A DNA stretch of 64,000 nt from Methylobacterium sp. E-065 (GTDB lineage Bacteria > Pseudomonadota > Alphaproteobacteria > Rhizobiales > Beijerinckiaceae), in the NCBI RefSeq assembly GCF_022829605.1, contig NZ_JAKSYD010000096.1:1-64000 (forward strand), read 5' to 3'. A program made the position numbers and the translations under genes. Positions 9,604 to 17,849 of the stretch are shown in pieces (within the stretch, counting starts at the first letter, position 1; every line of letters starts with the position of its first letter). The notes under the pieces are model-generated. The model was not told where the DNA came from and made no database searches. It saw nothing but the letters and a program-made list of their open reading frames with translations.

Positions 9604-10983
9604 TCAGGCGGTCTGACTCACCGGCTGCGCCGGCACGTCGGCCCGCTCCAGCATGATCTCCGCGAGCGTGTGGTAGAGGCCGCCCCGGCAAACCGCCTTC
9701 GAGGCGGCGTCGGAGACCAATGCGGCCACCATCAGCGGGATCATCATGGCGTGGTTCTGGGTCATCTCGGTGACGATGACGAAGCTGGTGATCGGCGCCT
9801 GGAGCACGCCCGTCAAATAGGCCACCATGCCGATCAGCACGAGGGCGCCCACCGGCATATCGGGCAGCAGGCCGTGGACCGTGCCGCCGAGGCCGGCCCC
9901 GACCGCGAGCGACGGCGCGAACAACCCGCCCGGGATGCCGCTGATCGAGCTCAGCACGGTGGCGGCGAATTTCAACGGCGCGTAGGCCCAGCCGGCCGCG
10001 GCATCGCCGTGGAGGATATTCCGGGCCTCCTCGTAGCCGGTGCCGTAGGCCGTTCCGCCCGAGGCGAGGCCGCACAGGGCGACGCACAACCCGCAGGCGG
10101 CCGCGAACACCACCGGCCGAGCTCGGATCAGGCGGCCGGCGCGCCCCGGTAGCCCGCGGGCAAACAGGATCACGATCCGGCTGAACAACCCGCCCGCGAG
10201 CCCGCCGACGGCCGCGATCAGCAGCACGACCCAGCTCGCCGCGAACGGCAGCTCAGCCTGGGTGGTGCCGAAATAGGTGTAATTGCCCAGAAGCCACAGC
10301 GAGGTCAGGCCCGCCGCGACGATCCCGGCCACGATCAGGCCGGAGGAGCGTGCCTCGTAGGCCCGGCCCAATTCCTCGATCCCGAACACGATGCCGGCGA
10401 GCGGCGTATTGAAGGCCGCAGCGACGCCAGCCGCGCCCCCCGCCAGCAACAGGCCCGGCAGGCGGTCCGGCGTGAGTCGGCCGAAGGCCGCCATGATGGC
10501 GGCGCCGACCTGTACGGTCGGCCCCTCGCGGCCTGCCGAGGCGCCGCAGAACAGCCCGAGGAACAGCACCAGCACCTTGCCGAGGGCCACCCGTGGGGAG
10601 ATCAGCGAGAACCGGAAGCGCGCATCCCGGGCGTGCCGGGCCGCGATCACCTGTGGGATGCCCGAGCCCTGCGAATTCGGGAACACCGTGCGGGCGAGCA
10701 GCGCCGCGAGCGCGAAGCCGGCGGGCGTCAGCACCAGCGCGATCAGCGGGGAGATCGCGATGAGCCGCCGGAATCCGTCCTGCGCGAGGTCTGCCCCTTT
10801 GGCCATCAGCACGGCAGCGAGGCCGACGCAGATGCCCCCGGCCAGGAACAGCATCCGGCCGCGCCAGAGCGGGTAGGCCTCCAGCGAGGCCGAGCGCAGG
10901 CGCATGATCGAGCGGCGGTAGCGGGAGCGCCGCGGGCGGGGGGATCCGGCCGTTTCCCGCACGTCGTCCCGTGTGTCCACCAT
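9604..10983 (-). CDS. ClC-family chloride channel/transporter
   Basis: A 459-residue integral membrane ClC protein for chloride transport or Cl-/H+ exchange. All signature loops are present: GSGIPQV, GREGPTVQVG with the gating Glu, and GGLFAPSLAVG. It has about a dozen hydrophobic segments and no C-terminal CBS domains, the compact bacterial form. The Arg-rich N-terminus (RPRRSRYRRS) is cytoplasmic. ATG 10983 is chosen; the GTG at 10998 adds five residues. It is followed on the same strand by the DUF1328 gene at about 110 bp distance. Confidence 0.95.
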   Translation of the reverse strand: MVDTRDDVRETAGSPRPRRSRYRRSIMRLRSASLEAYPLWRGRMLFLAGGICVGLAAVLMAKGADLAQDGFRRLIAISPLIALVLTPAGFALAALLARTVFPNSQGSGIPQVIAARHARDARFRFSLISPRVALGKVLVLFLGLFCGASAGREGPTVQVGAAIMAAFGRLTPDRLPGLLLAGGAAGVAAAFNTPLAGIVFGIEELGRAYEARSSGLIVAGIVAAGLTSLWLLGNYTYFGTTQAELPFAASWVVLLIAAVGGLAGGLFSRIVILFARGLPGRAGRLIRARPVVFAAACGLCVALCGLASGGTAYGTGYEEARNILHGDAAAGWAYAPLKFAATVLSSISGIPGGLFAPSLAVGAGLGGTVHGLLPDMPVGALVLIGMVAYLTGVLQAPITSFVIVTEMTQNHAMMIPLMVAALVSDAASKAVCRGGLYHTLAEIMLERADVPAQPVSQTA

Positions 10984-11136
10984 GATCGAGTACTGCACCC
11001 GCGCCGCCGGAGCGGATGCTATACCGCACTTGATGTGGCGTGGCCCAGGTCAGTCAAGGCACGCCGGCCCCGGCATATCACCCGGGCTCGATTCGAAGGC
11101 CTTGATCGATGCGCCTGATCCGGGACCGGCCCCCTT

Positions 11137-12525
11137 TCAACCCTCTGCGGCGCAGAGTTTCTCTACCGCTTTCACGTACCCCTTCGCGTCGAACTTCTTC
11201 AGTGAGTTCTCGCTCTGGTAGCGGACGGTCCCGAAAACCTTGCGTCGCGCCCAGGGCCGGTCGTGCAGGCCGTAGACCCAGGCGACATTGGTGAAGGAGT
11301 TCGCGTCGCGCCCGTCGAGGAAGTAGCGGTTGTTGAGCCGAAGCGTGCGGGCGAACCCCTCCTCGGGCGAGGGGGACCAATCGAGGATCTTCTTGCCCCA
11401 GTACATCCGCAGCTGGTTGTGCATGTAGCCGGTCTCGCGCATCTCCCGCATCGCGGCGTTCCAGTAGAGGTCGTGGGTCTCGCCGGCCGCCAGTTCGGCC
11501 TCCGAATAGGCGTGCGGGCGTTCATCCTTCGCGTGCTCAGCGAGCGTCTTGCGCGCCCAGTCCGGCACGGCCTTCTCGTAGGAATCGTAGCCCTCCGTGT
11601 AGAAGACGTGGTTCATCGCGAGCTCGCGCCGGACGATCAGTTCCTCCAGATAAGCGCCGCGGTCGTCGTCGTCGCCGATCTTGGCTTCGCGCACCGCCAG
11701 GGCGATCTCGACGGGCGAGATCTGACCGAAATGCAGGTAGGGGCTCATGTGCGAGGCGGCGGCCGCCTCCGGCATGTTGCGGCCCGCGCCGTAGCCCGCG
11801 AAGCCGTCCGCCACGAACGCCTTCAGGCGCTTGCGGGCCTGCGTCTCGCCGCCGATGAAGCGCTTCACCGGCCCGACCACGCGATCGAGCGTCATGCCGG
11901 CGAGCACCGCCTCGGGGTCCGAGACGTCGATGGCACTCTTCAGCTTGAGCGTCTCGGCCGCGTGCTTGGGCTTGCGCGGCTTCAGCTCTTCGATGAACGG
12001 GTCCCAGAGCCGGTTCAGCTTCGGCCGCAGGGTCCGGGCGGCGTATTCATGCTTGTTCGAGGCTGTCTCGACCGGCACCACCACGTCGCCCTCGACCTGG
12101 ACGATCCGGGTCTTCACCGCCTCGGTGATCTCCGCGTACCAGCCCTTCTGGATGGCGAGATAGCCCCGGTCGAGGACGAGGAGTGCCGCGTCCTTCGCGA
12201 GGTCGATGGCGACCTTTGCGGGCGAGGCCTTGCGCATGACGAAGCCGATCCCGCGCTTCTCCAGACCGGCCTTCGCATCCGCAAGACCCTGGAGCAGGAA
12301 GGCGTAATGCCGGGCGTTGGCCTCGGGAAAGCCGCTGGCGCCATCGAGCAGACCGAAGCAAGCGACCACCGGGAGGCCCAGGCGGTTCGCTTCCTCAATG
12401 GCCAGTTCAAGCGCCGGGTTGAACGAGGCCCGATTGGCCTGTTGCAGGAGATAGAGCACGTAAGCCCCGTCTTCGCGCGGCTCGACGTCGTTGAGAACCC
12501 GGATCCGCTCACTCTGGATCGCCAT
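11137..12525 (-). CDS. phr: Class II CPD photolyase
   Basis: A 462-residue light-dependent cyclobutane pyrimidine dimer repair enzyme of the cryptochrome/photolyase family. The class II signature is clear: MHNQLRMYWGKKILDW and RELAMNHVFY in the FAD-binding C-terminal half, SPYLHFGQISP before it, and NNRYFLDGRDANSF near the end. The N-terminal photolyase alpha/beta domain starts at about residue 20 (YVLYLLQQANR). ATG 12525 is used; an upstream in-frame start at 12543 has no advantage. Class II enzymes are less common in bacteria than class I. It is transcribed alone, divergently from the candidate RNA and the NHL gene. Confidence 0.95.
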   Translation of the reverse strand: MAIQSERIRVLNDVEPREDGAYVLYLLQQANRASFNPALELAIEEANRLGLPVVACFGLLDGASGFPEANARHYAFLLQGLADAKAGLEKRGIGFVMRKASPAKVAIDLAKDAALLVLDRGYLAIQKGWYAEITEAVKTRIVQVEGDVVVPVETASNKHEYAARTLRPKLNRLWDPFIEELKPRKPKHAAETLKLKSAIDVSDPEAVLAGMTLDRVVGPVKRFIGGETQARKRLKAFVADGFAGYGAGRNMPEAAAASHMSPYLHFGQISPVEIALAVREAKIGDDDDRGAYLEELIVRRELAMNHVFYTEGYDSYEKAVPDWARKTLAEHAKDERPHAYSEAELAAGETHDLYWNAAMREMRETGYMHNQLRMYWGKKILDWSPSPEEGFARTLRLNNRYFLDGRDANSFTNVAWVYGLHDRPWARRKVFGTVRYQSENSLKKFDAKGYVKAVEKLCAAEG

Positions 12526-12769
12526 GCTCACCCTGATCCCCACTTCGCGTCATGCACCGAACACTGGCCCTGAAAGCTAGAGCGGATCGCGCCGTCGTCT
12601 CTCCGGGGCGTGAGCACGCCCGGCGATCGTCGAGCCCCGGGGAAGCAGTGGGGATGAACGACCCAAACCTGCATTGGGCCAGCGACTTACGCTGCAATCG
12701 ACATAGGTTTTACGCGGGATCTCCGGGATCTACCCTCGGGAACGAGCCTGCGGCATTTTCAGCACAGGG

Positions 12770-12949
12770 GTCCGTGGACACGTGTGCCGTCGCACAAAAG
12801 GACAGCGGTGCTGTCCTGATGGTCTTGCAATTTTTAGCCACGGGCGCAGATTGTGCAGCGCGGGACAGCGATGGCGTCGCGGTCCTGCAGCCCTTCTTGG
12901 GCGTTTCCTCCCTAGACTTCGGGCCGCTCCTTCGGGAGTGGCCTTTTTT
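12770..12949 (+). ncRNA. Candidate structured small RNA with terminator
   Basis: No coding gene fits this stretch on the plus strand, but it folds into consecutive hairpins. TGTGC/GCACA (12783-12796) has a CGTC loop. GGACAGC/GCTGTCC (12800-12816) has a 3-nt loop. GGAC-a-GCGA pairs with TCGC-g-GTCC at 12863-12885. GCCC/GGGC is at 12890-12902. The series ends in the terminator at 12922-12949. A CCTCCC at 12907-12912 lies unpaired before the terminator, resembling the anti-Shine-Dalgarno motifs of alphaproteobacterial trans-acting sRNAs. A short palindrome GTCCGTGGAC (12770-12779) may mark the 5' part. The 5' end and promoter are not determined; an alternative is a long leader with attenuator for the NHL gene at 13064. 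Confidence 0.55.
12922..12949 (+). terminator. Rho-independent terminator with UUCG loop
   Basis: GGCCGCTCC (12922-12930), loop TTCG, GGAGTGGCC (12935-12943), then six T. The stem is 9 bp with one G-U pair and a very stable UUCG tetraloop. It lies on the plus strand with no CDS before it, which supports an RNA gene upstream. Confidence 0.85.
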
Positions 12950-13063
12950 CTGTGCGGTGGTCCATGGGGGCCTGTCACAGAACCGTGTCTGTCCGACTGG
13001 ATCCGGCCGGATCCTAACGTCATGCTGGCACCGAGCGCCGGAACAGGCGCGGGAGGACACGCC

Positions 13064-14191
13064 ATGCGGATCTCTGCGAGGATCGTTGCCGCGCTGCCGG
13101 CGCTCGCCTGCCTGCTCGCCCTCGCGGGCCCGGCGGCGGCCACGGACCCGCCGCGGTTCCAGGTCGATCCCACTTGGCCGAAGCCGCTGCCGAACGATTG
13201 GATCCTGGGTCAGGCCGCGGGCGTCGCCGCCGACGCGCAGGACAACATCTGGGTGATCCAGCGACCGCGTACCCTCACCGACGACGAGAAGGCCGCGAGC
13301 CTCGATCCGCCCCGGACCAAATGCTGCAAGCCGGCCCCGCCGGTGCTGGAATTCGATCAGGCCGGCAACCTTCTACGGAGTTGGGGTGGCCCCGGGACTG
13401 GCTACGACTGGCCGGCCAACGAGCACGGCATCCAGATCGACGGCCAGGGTTTCGTCTGGATCGCCGGCAATGGCGATCAGGACGGGCAGCTTCTGAAGTT
13501 CACCCCCGAGGGCAAGTTCGTGCTGCAGATCGGCAAGTCCGGCCCGCAGACCGACAGCCGCGACACCAGCCGTCTCGGGAAGCCCGCCAACGTCGATTTC
13601 GATATGGCGGCCAACGAGGTCTACGTGGCGGACGGCTACTACAACCACCGCATCATCGTGTTCGACCGGGACACGGGGGCGTTCAAGCGGATGTGGGGCG
13701 CCTACGGCAAGCCGCCCACCGACGACAAGCTCGGCCCCTACGATCCGGCGGCCGCTCCGGCCCAGCAATTCGCCAACCCGGTCCACTGCGTGCGCATCGC
13801 CAAGGACGGGTTGGTCTATGTCTGTGACCGGACCAACGACCGGGTTCAGGTGTTCAGGAAGGACGGGAGCTTCGTGACGGAGTTCTTCGTGGAGAAGAAC
13901 ACCCGGGCCAACGGCTCGGTCTGGGAACTGGCGCTCTGGCCGGACGCGGACCAGACCTATCTCCTCAATGCCGACGGGGCCAACAACGAGGTCCGTACCC
14001 TGGAGCGCGCCACCGGCGCAGTGTTGGGTGCCTTCGGCCGCAACGGCCGCATGGCAGGCCAGTTTCACTGGATCCACAATCTCGCGGTCGATTCGCAGGG
14101 GAACGTCTTCACGACAGAGGTCGATACCGGCAAGCGGGCGCAGAAATTCGTCCCGGCGGGGGATGTCGGTCTGCCCAAACGCGTACCGTGA
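13064..14191 (+). CDS. Secreted NHL-repeat six-bladed beta-propeller protein
   Basis: A 375-residue exported protein. The signal peptide is MRISARIVAALPALACLLAL followed by AGPAAATD. The rest consists of NHL/peptidyl-glycine-lyase-like propeller blades: GVAADAQDNIWVIQRPR, GIQIDGQGFVWIAGNG, EVYVADGYYNHRIIVFD, DGLVYVCDRTNDRVQVF and LAVDSQGNVFTTEVDTGKR. ATG 13064 is set by GGGAGGA at 13051-13057; the longer open frame upstream runs through the RNA candidate and is not coding. Such proteins bind ligands or act as enzymes in the periplasm, but the ligand is not evident. A hairpin at 14236-14255 follows. Confidence 0.88.
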   Translation: MRISARIVAALPALACLLALAGPAAATDPPRFQVDPTWPKPLPNDWILGQAAGVAADAQDNIWVIQRPRTLTDDEKAASLDPPRTKCCKPAPPVLEFDQAGNLLRSWGGPGTGYDWPANEHGIQIDGQGFVWIAGNGDQDGQLLKFTPEGKFVLQIGKSGPQTDSRDTSRLGKPANVDFDMAANEVYVADGYYNHRIIVFDRDTGAFKRMWGAYGKPPTDDKLGPYDPAAAPAQQFANPVHCVRIAKDGLVYVCDRTNDRVQVFRKDGSFVTEFFVEKNTRANGSVWELALWPDADQTYLLNADGANNEVRTLERATGAVLGAFGRNGRMAGQFHWIHNLAVDSQGNVFTTEVDTGKRAQKFVPAGDVGLPKRVP

Positions 14192-14235
14192 CCCGTCGCT
14201 GAACATGATGGGGCATGCAGCTTCCCGCTTCTCGG

Positions 14236-14255
14236 GCCTGCCCGGTCGGGCAGGC
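14236..14255 (+). terminator. Hairpin after the NHL gene, weak terminator
   Basis: GCCTGCCC (14236-14243), loop GGTC, GGGCAGGC (14248-14255): a perfect 8-bp GC-rich stem 45 bp after the stop codon. Only TTGTG follows, so it may be a weak or Rho-assisted terminator. The rest of 14192-14510 (319 bp) shows no gene. Confidence 0.5.
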
Positions 14256-14510
14256 TTGTGACGTCGCAGGATGCATCGGCCGATCGGACCGGGAGTTCTC
14301 GCGAACGATTCTCGCCTCCGAGGGCCAACGCCCTAGCTTTCCGCGTACGATCCGGCCAACCTAGTCCCGCTCGAGCGCTGGCTTTTGGCTCGTCCGATGC
14401 CGCTCATATGATCTCGGGCTGCTTCGAAGCGTGCCTCGGGGCTCCGCAAAGCGCGTCGGGTTTGCCCGTAGGCCGGACAGCCGAACCGCGACACAGGGAG
14501 AAGGACCAAT

Positions 14511-14822
14511 ATGATTCTCGTGAGCGTGATGTACCCGTCGGGCCCGAGCTTCGACATGGGCTATTACCTCGGCCATCACATGCCGCTGGTCCGGGAGCGC
14601 TGGTCCGCGCTGGGCCTGCACGACGCCAAGGTAGTCAAGGGCGCCGGGACGCCGGATGGCGGCACTGCGCCGATCCAGGTCATGGCTCTGCTGACCTTCG
14701 AATCGGTCGATGCGTTCCAGAAGGCCGTTGCCACCCATGGCACCGAAATCTTCGCCGATATCCCGAACTTCACCCAGGCGCAGGCCCAGGTTCAGATCAA
14801 CGACTTTGCGGAGGGCCCGTGA
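14511..14822 (+). CDS. EthD-domain protein
   Basis: A 103-residue ferredoxin-like alpha/beta-barrel protein of the EthD/REDY family. It begins MILVSVMYPSGPSFDMGYYL and has the family-typical GHHMPLVRERW, in which the His pair is conserved, then a later ALLTFESVDAFQKAV strand-helix. Members are dimers that aid alkyl-ether or dye degradation, or act as small monooxygenase-like enzymes; no specific substrate can be given. GGAGAAGGA upstream supports ATG 14511. The next gene overlaps its stop by 4 bp (GTGA), indicating translational coupling. Confidence 0.85.
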   Translation: MILVSVMYPSGPSFDMGYYLGHHMPLVRERWSALGLHDAKVVKGAGTPDGGTAPIQVMALLTFESVDAFQKAVATHGTEIFADIPNFTQAQAQVQINDFAEGP

Positions 14823-15115
14823 TCGATATCGTCAAGGCGGTGCAGGGGGCTGATCCCAGCCTCGGCACCTACGTCATCGTCCTGCGGAGCGACTCGCGAG
14901 CGCTCGACGGCTCGGAGAAGCTGTCGGCTGAGGCCCAGTCCTGGCTGGCCGCCAACGCCCCCGGCGGCCGTCTCGCGCGCGTGAAGATCCAGCTCGCGCC
15001 CTACCCGGGCGCAGGCCCGGCCGAGCGTGACGTCACCGTCATGGCCTTCGCGGAGGCACGGGAGCTCGCCGCTTTCGCGACACACTGGACCGGCGATCCG
15101 ATGGAGGACGAATAA
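14819..15115 (+). CDS. Unknown protein coupled to the EthD gene
   Basis: A 98-residue protein starting at a GTG that overlaps the EthD stop codon, with GGAGG at 14810-14814 in the end of EthD. It reads VIDIVKAVQGADPSLGTYVIVL at the front and ends in FATHWTGDPMEDE. Composition is mixed alpha/beta, with no signal peptide, membrane helix or Cys. I recognise no family. Strict coupling suggests it works with the EthD protein, perhaps as a partner subunit. The parS site lies 17 bp after its stop. Confidence 0.65.
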   Translation: MIDIVKAVQGADPSLGTYVIVLRSDSRALDGSEKLSAEAQSWLAANAPGGRLARVKIQLAPYPGAGPAERDVTVMAFAEARELAAFATHWTGDPMEDE

Positions 15116-15132
15116 AGGCTCGGTTAACGGCG

Positions 15133-15150
15133 ATGTTTCACGTGAAACAT
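15133..15150. other. parS: parS site (ParB-binding centromere sequence)
   Basis: ATGTTTCACGTGAAACAT is an 18-bp perfect palindrome containing the 16-mer TGTTTCACGTGAAACA at 15134-15149, which equals the bacterial parS consensus bound by ParB. It lies in the intergenic gap between the EthD operon and the OYE gene, where such sites are tolerated. parA/parB are not in the window. parS sites normally cluster near oriC, so the window is probably origin-proximal. I saw no second copy. Confidence 0.9.
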
Positions 15151-15152
15151 TT

Positions 15153-15166
15153 GTAAACCAGTTTAC
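15153..15166. other. Palindrome GTAAAC-CA-GTTTAC beside parS
   Basis: A 6-bp inverted repeat with a 2-bp centre, starting 3 bp after parS in the 3' space of two convergent genes. It is too short and lacks a T-run for a terminator. It may be a protein-binding site, but no binding protein can be named. Confidence 0.3.
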
Positions 15167-15189
15167 CCAAGTGGGCGTCGCACGCGGCC

Positions 15190-16302
15190 TCACCGACGAA
15201 CGGGAACCGGCCCGTTCATGCCGGGCCAGTCGGAATAGCCGTTCGCACCTCCACCGTACCAATAGGCCTTCGGCGCCTCGGCCACGGGTGCGCCGGTGGC
15301 GAACCGCTCCACCAGATCGGGATTGGCGAGGTAGGGCCGGCCGAAGCTGAACAGGTCCGCTCGACCTTCGGCCAGTTCCTGCTCGGCGAGATCGAGGGTC
15401 AGCCCGTTATTGCCGATATAGGCGCCCTTGAAGCGGCGGCGTAGCGCCTGGAGATCGACGCCCTCCGACGCATCACGGGTCTGCTGCGTCACACCTTCGA
15501 TCGCGTGGACGTAGAGAAGCCCGAACCCGTTGAGCGCGTCGAGATAGCTGCCGTAGGTGGCGTTCGGATCGGAATCGAGTGGGGTCTCGCCCGGCTGCGT
15601 CGTAGCGGGCGAGATCCGGATGCCGACGCGGCCGCCGCCGCCCCAGACCTCGGTCACGGCCTGGACCACCTCCAGGGGGAAGCGCAGACGGTTCTCGATC
15701 GAGCCGCCGTAGCGGTCGGTCCGCTGGTTGGTCGAATCGCGCACGAATTGTTCGAGCAGGTAGTTGTTGGCCGAGTGGATCTCGACGCCGTCGAACCCGG
15801 CCCGCTTGGCGTTCTCCGCGGCCCGGCGGTAATCCGCCACGATGCCGGGGATCTCGTCGGTCTCCAGGGCACGGGGCGTCACGTGGGGCTTCATCCCCTC
15901 GCGCGTAAAGGCGGTGCCCTCCGGCTTGATCGCCGAGGCCGAGACCGGAAGGTCCCCGCCGGGCTGTAGATCGGGATGCGAGATCCGGCCCGTGTGCCAG
16001 AGTTGAAGAAAGATCAGACCGTCATTGGCGTGGACAGTCCGGACAATCCGCGACCAGCTCTCCACCTGCGCGTCGGACCAGATCCCGGGGGTATAGGCGT
16101 AGCCCACGGCCTGGGACGAGATGTTGGTCGCCTCCGCGACGATAAGGCCGGCGCTCGACCGCTGACCATAATAATCGGCGGCGAATTCCGGCGGCACCCC
16201 GTCGTTGTTCGAGCGGCTGCGGGTGAGCGGCGCCATCACGACGCGGTTCTTGAGGCTCAGGCCACCGATCGTGACCGGCTGAAGGATCGGGCTGTTCGGC
16301 AT
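15190..16302 (-). CDS. Old yellow enzyme-type alkene reductase
   Basis: A 370-residue FMN-dependent NAD(P)H:alkene reductase of the OYE/NemA family, acting on activated C=C bonds or nitrate esters in the cytosol. The start MPNSPILQPVTIGGLSLKNR is typical. FMN and substrate motifs are visible: APLTRSRS, QLWHTGRISHP, the HxxN pair in EIHSANNYLLEQFVRD (His and Asn replacing His/His as in many family members), RYGGSIENR and FGRPYLANPDL. It is divergent from the ADH gene with 252 bp between the starts, a common place for shared regulation of electrophile detoxification. Confidence 0.95.
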   Translation of the reverse strand: MPNSPILQPVTIGGLSLKNRVVMAPLTRSRSNNDGVPPEFAADYYGQRSSAGLIVAEATNISSQAVGYAYTPGIWSDAQVESWSRIVRTVHANDGLIFLQLWHTGRISHPDLQPGGDLPVSASAIKPEGTAFTREGMKPHVTPRALETDEIPGIVADYRRAAENAKRAGFDGVEIHSANNYLLEQFVRDSTNQRTDRYGGSIENRLRFPLEVVQAVTEVWGGGGRVGIRISPATTQPGETPLDSDPNATYGSYLDALNGFGLLYVHAIEGVTQQTRDASEGVDLQALRRRFKGAYIGNNGLTLDLAEQELAEGRADLFSFGRPYLANPDLVERFATGAPVAEAPKAYWYGGGANGYSDWPGMNGPVPVRR

Positions 16303-16554
16303 GAGGGCTCGCAGAGGCTCTGACGATCGGGGGTGTGCGCCGGGCGTCGGGTGCGCGTGTCACGGTCCGACGCGGAACCGGAGCGCCCCGTCGAGCCGAT
16401 AACCCCCGACGGTTGGGTCGAGGTTCCACGCAGGCCCAAGCTCAGTTCCTTCGCCGCAGGGTCGGCGGCCAGGAACTTGGCCGTACCGCGCAGGGCTTAC
16501 CCGGAGAGACGGCCGCACCCGGCCTCACCCCACCGACATCTGGAGACGCGCGTT

Positions 16555-17727
16555 ATGAAGGCACTGTGCTGGCACGGCCGAAACGACATCCGGTGCGACA
16601 CAGTCCCCGACCCGAAAATCGAGGATTCCCGCGACGTGATCATCAAGGTGACGAGCTGCGCGATCTGCGGCTCGGATCTTCACCTGATGGACGGGCTGAT
16701 GCCCACCATGGAGAGCGGCGACGTGCTCGGCCACGAGTTCATGGGCGAGGTCGTCGAGGTCGGTCAGGGCTTCACCAAGTTCAAGAAGGGCGATCGGATC
16801 ATCGTGCCCTTCAACATCAATTGCGGTGCCTGTCGGCAGTGCAAGCTCGGCAACTACTCGGTGTGTGAGCGCTCGAACCGCAACGCCGAGATGGCGGCGG
16901 CGCAGTTCGGCTACACCACGGCCGGCCTGTTCGGCTATTCGCACCTCACCGGCGGCTACGCGGGCGGCCAAGCCGAGTATGTCCGTGTGCCGATGGCCGA
17001 CGTGGCCCCGATGAAGGTGCCGGAGGGCATGGATGACGAGCAGGTCCTCTTCCTCACCGACATCCTGCCGACCGGTTGGCAAGCCGCCGAGCACTGCGAG
17101 ATCCAGGGCGGCGAGACCATCGCGATCTGGGGCGCCGGCCCGGTCGGCATCTTCACCATCCAATCGGCCAAGATCATGGGCGCCGAGCGCATCATCGCGA
17201 TCGAGACCGTGCCCGAGCGCATCGCGCTGGCCAGGAAGGCGGGGGCCACCGACATCATCGACTTCATGAACGAGGACGTGTTCGAGCGGATCAAGGAGAT
17301 CACCAAGGGCCTGGGTGCGGACGCGGTGATCGACTGCGTCGGCATGGAGGCGAGTGCCGGCCATGGCGGCATCACCGGCGTGCTCTCGGCCGTGCAGGAG
17401 AAGCTCACCGCGACCGAGCGGCCTTACGCGCTGGCGGAGGCGATCAAGGCGGTGCGGCCCTGCGGGATCGTCTCGGTGCCGGGTGTCTATGGCGGTCCGT
17501 TGCCGATCAACATGGGCTCGATCGTCCAGAAGGGCCTGACCATGAAGAGCGGCCAGACCCACGTGAAGCGCTACCTCGAGACGCTGACCAAGCTGATCCA
17601 AGAGGGCAAGATCGACATGACCAGCCTGATCACGCACCGGTCGCACGACCTCGAAGAGGGTCCGGACCTCTACAAGACCTTCCGCGACAAGAAGGACGGC
17701 TGCGTGAAGGTGGTGTTCCACCTCTGA
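16555..17727 (+). CDS. Zn-dependent alcohol dehydrogenase, glutathione-independent formaldehyde dehydrogenase-like
   Basis: A 390-residue MDR enzyme close in length and pattern to glutathione-independent formaldehyde dehydrogenase. Catalytic Zn ligands are in CAICGSDLH and GHEFMGEV. The structural Zn loop is CGACRQCKLGNYSVCE, with four Cys. The NAD site is WGAGPVGIF. The long insert around AQFGYTTAGLFGYSHLTGGYAGGQAEYVRVP is characteristic of the FdhA group. ATG 16555 follows GGAG at about 10 bp. In a methylotroph it could oxidise formaldehyde or other aldehydes and alcohols, but FdhA-like enzymes are often broad. A terminator follows at 17823. Confidence 0.9.
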   Translation: MKALCWHGRNDIRCDTVPDPKIEDSRDVIIKVTSCAICGSDLHLMDGLMPTMESGDVLGHEFMGEVVEVGQGFTKFKKGDRIIVPFNINCGACRQCKLGNYSVCERSNRNAEMAAAQFGYTTAGLFGYSHLTGGYAGGQAEYVRVPMADVAPMKVPEGMDDEQVLFLTDILPTGWQAAEHCEIQGGETIAIWGAGPVGIFTIQSAKIMGAERIIAIETVPERIALARKAGATDIIDFMNEDVFERIKEITKGLGADAVIDCVGMEASAGHGGITGVLSAVQEKLTATERPYALAEAIKAVRPCGIVSVPGVYGGPLPINMGSIVQKGLTMKSGQTHVKRYLETLTKLIQEGKIDMTSLITHRSHDLEEGPDLYKTFRDKKDGCVKVVFHL

Positions 17728-17822
17728 TCCGACGGGATCGGCTTCGGTCGATCGCGAATCACGGCATGGTCCGGGCGGCGATGAACCGCTCGGACTACGC
17801 CCTCCCCGATCGCATGCCATAG

Positions 17823-17846
17823 CCTCCATACCGGAGGGATTTTTTG
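17823..17846 (+). terminator. Rho-independent terminator after the ADH gene
   Basis: CCTCC (17823-17827), loop ATACC, GGAGG (17833-17837), then GA and six T. It lies 96 bp after the ADH stop and closes that unit. Confidence 0.75.
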
Positions 17847-17849
17847 GTA

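Noticed and set aside
12552-13063. Upstream extension of the NHL gene, or other ORFs across this region
   Set aside because: The frames cross the hairpin series and terminator and have poor coding character; the signal peptide and GGGAGGA set the start at 13064.
14258-14818. Longer start for the protein ending at 15115
   Set aside because: The upstream part is the out-of-frame copy of the EthD gene; the GTG in the overlap with its own GGAGG is better.
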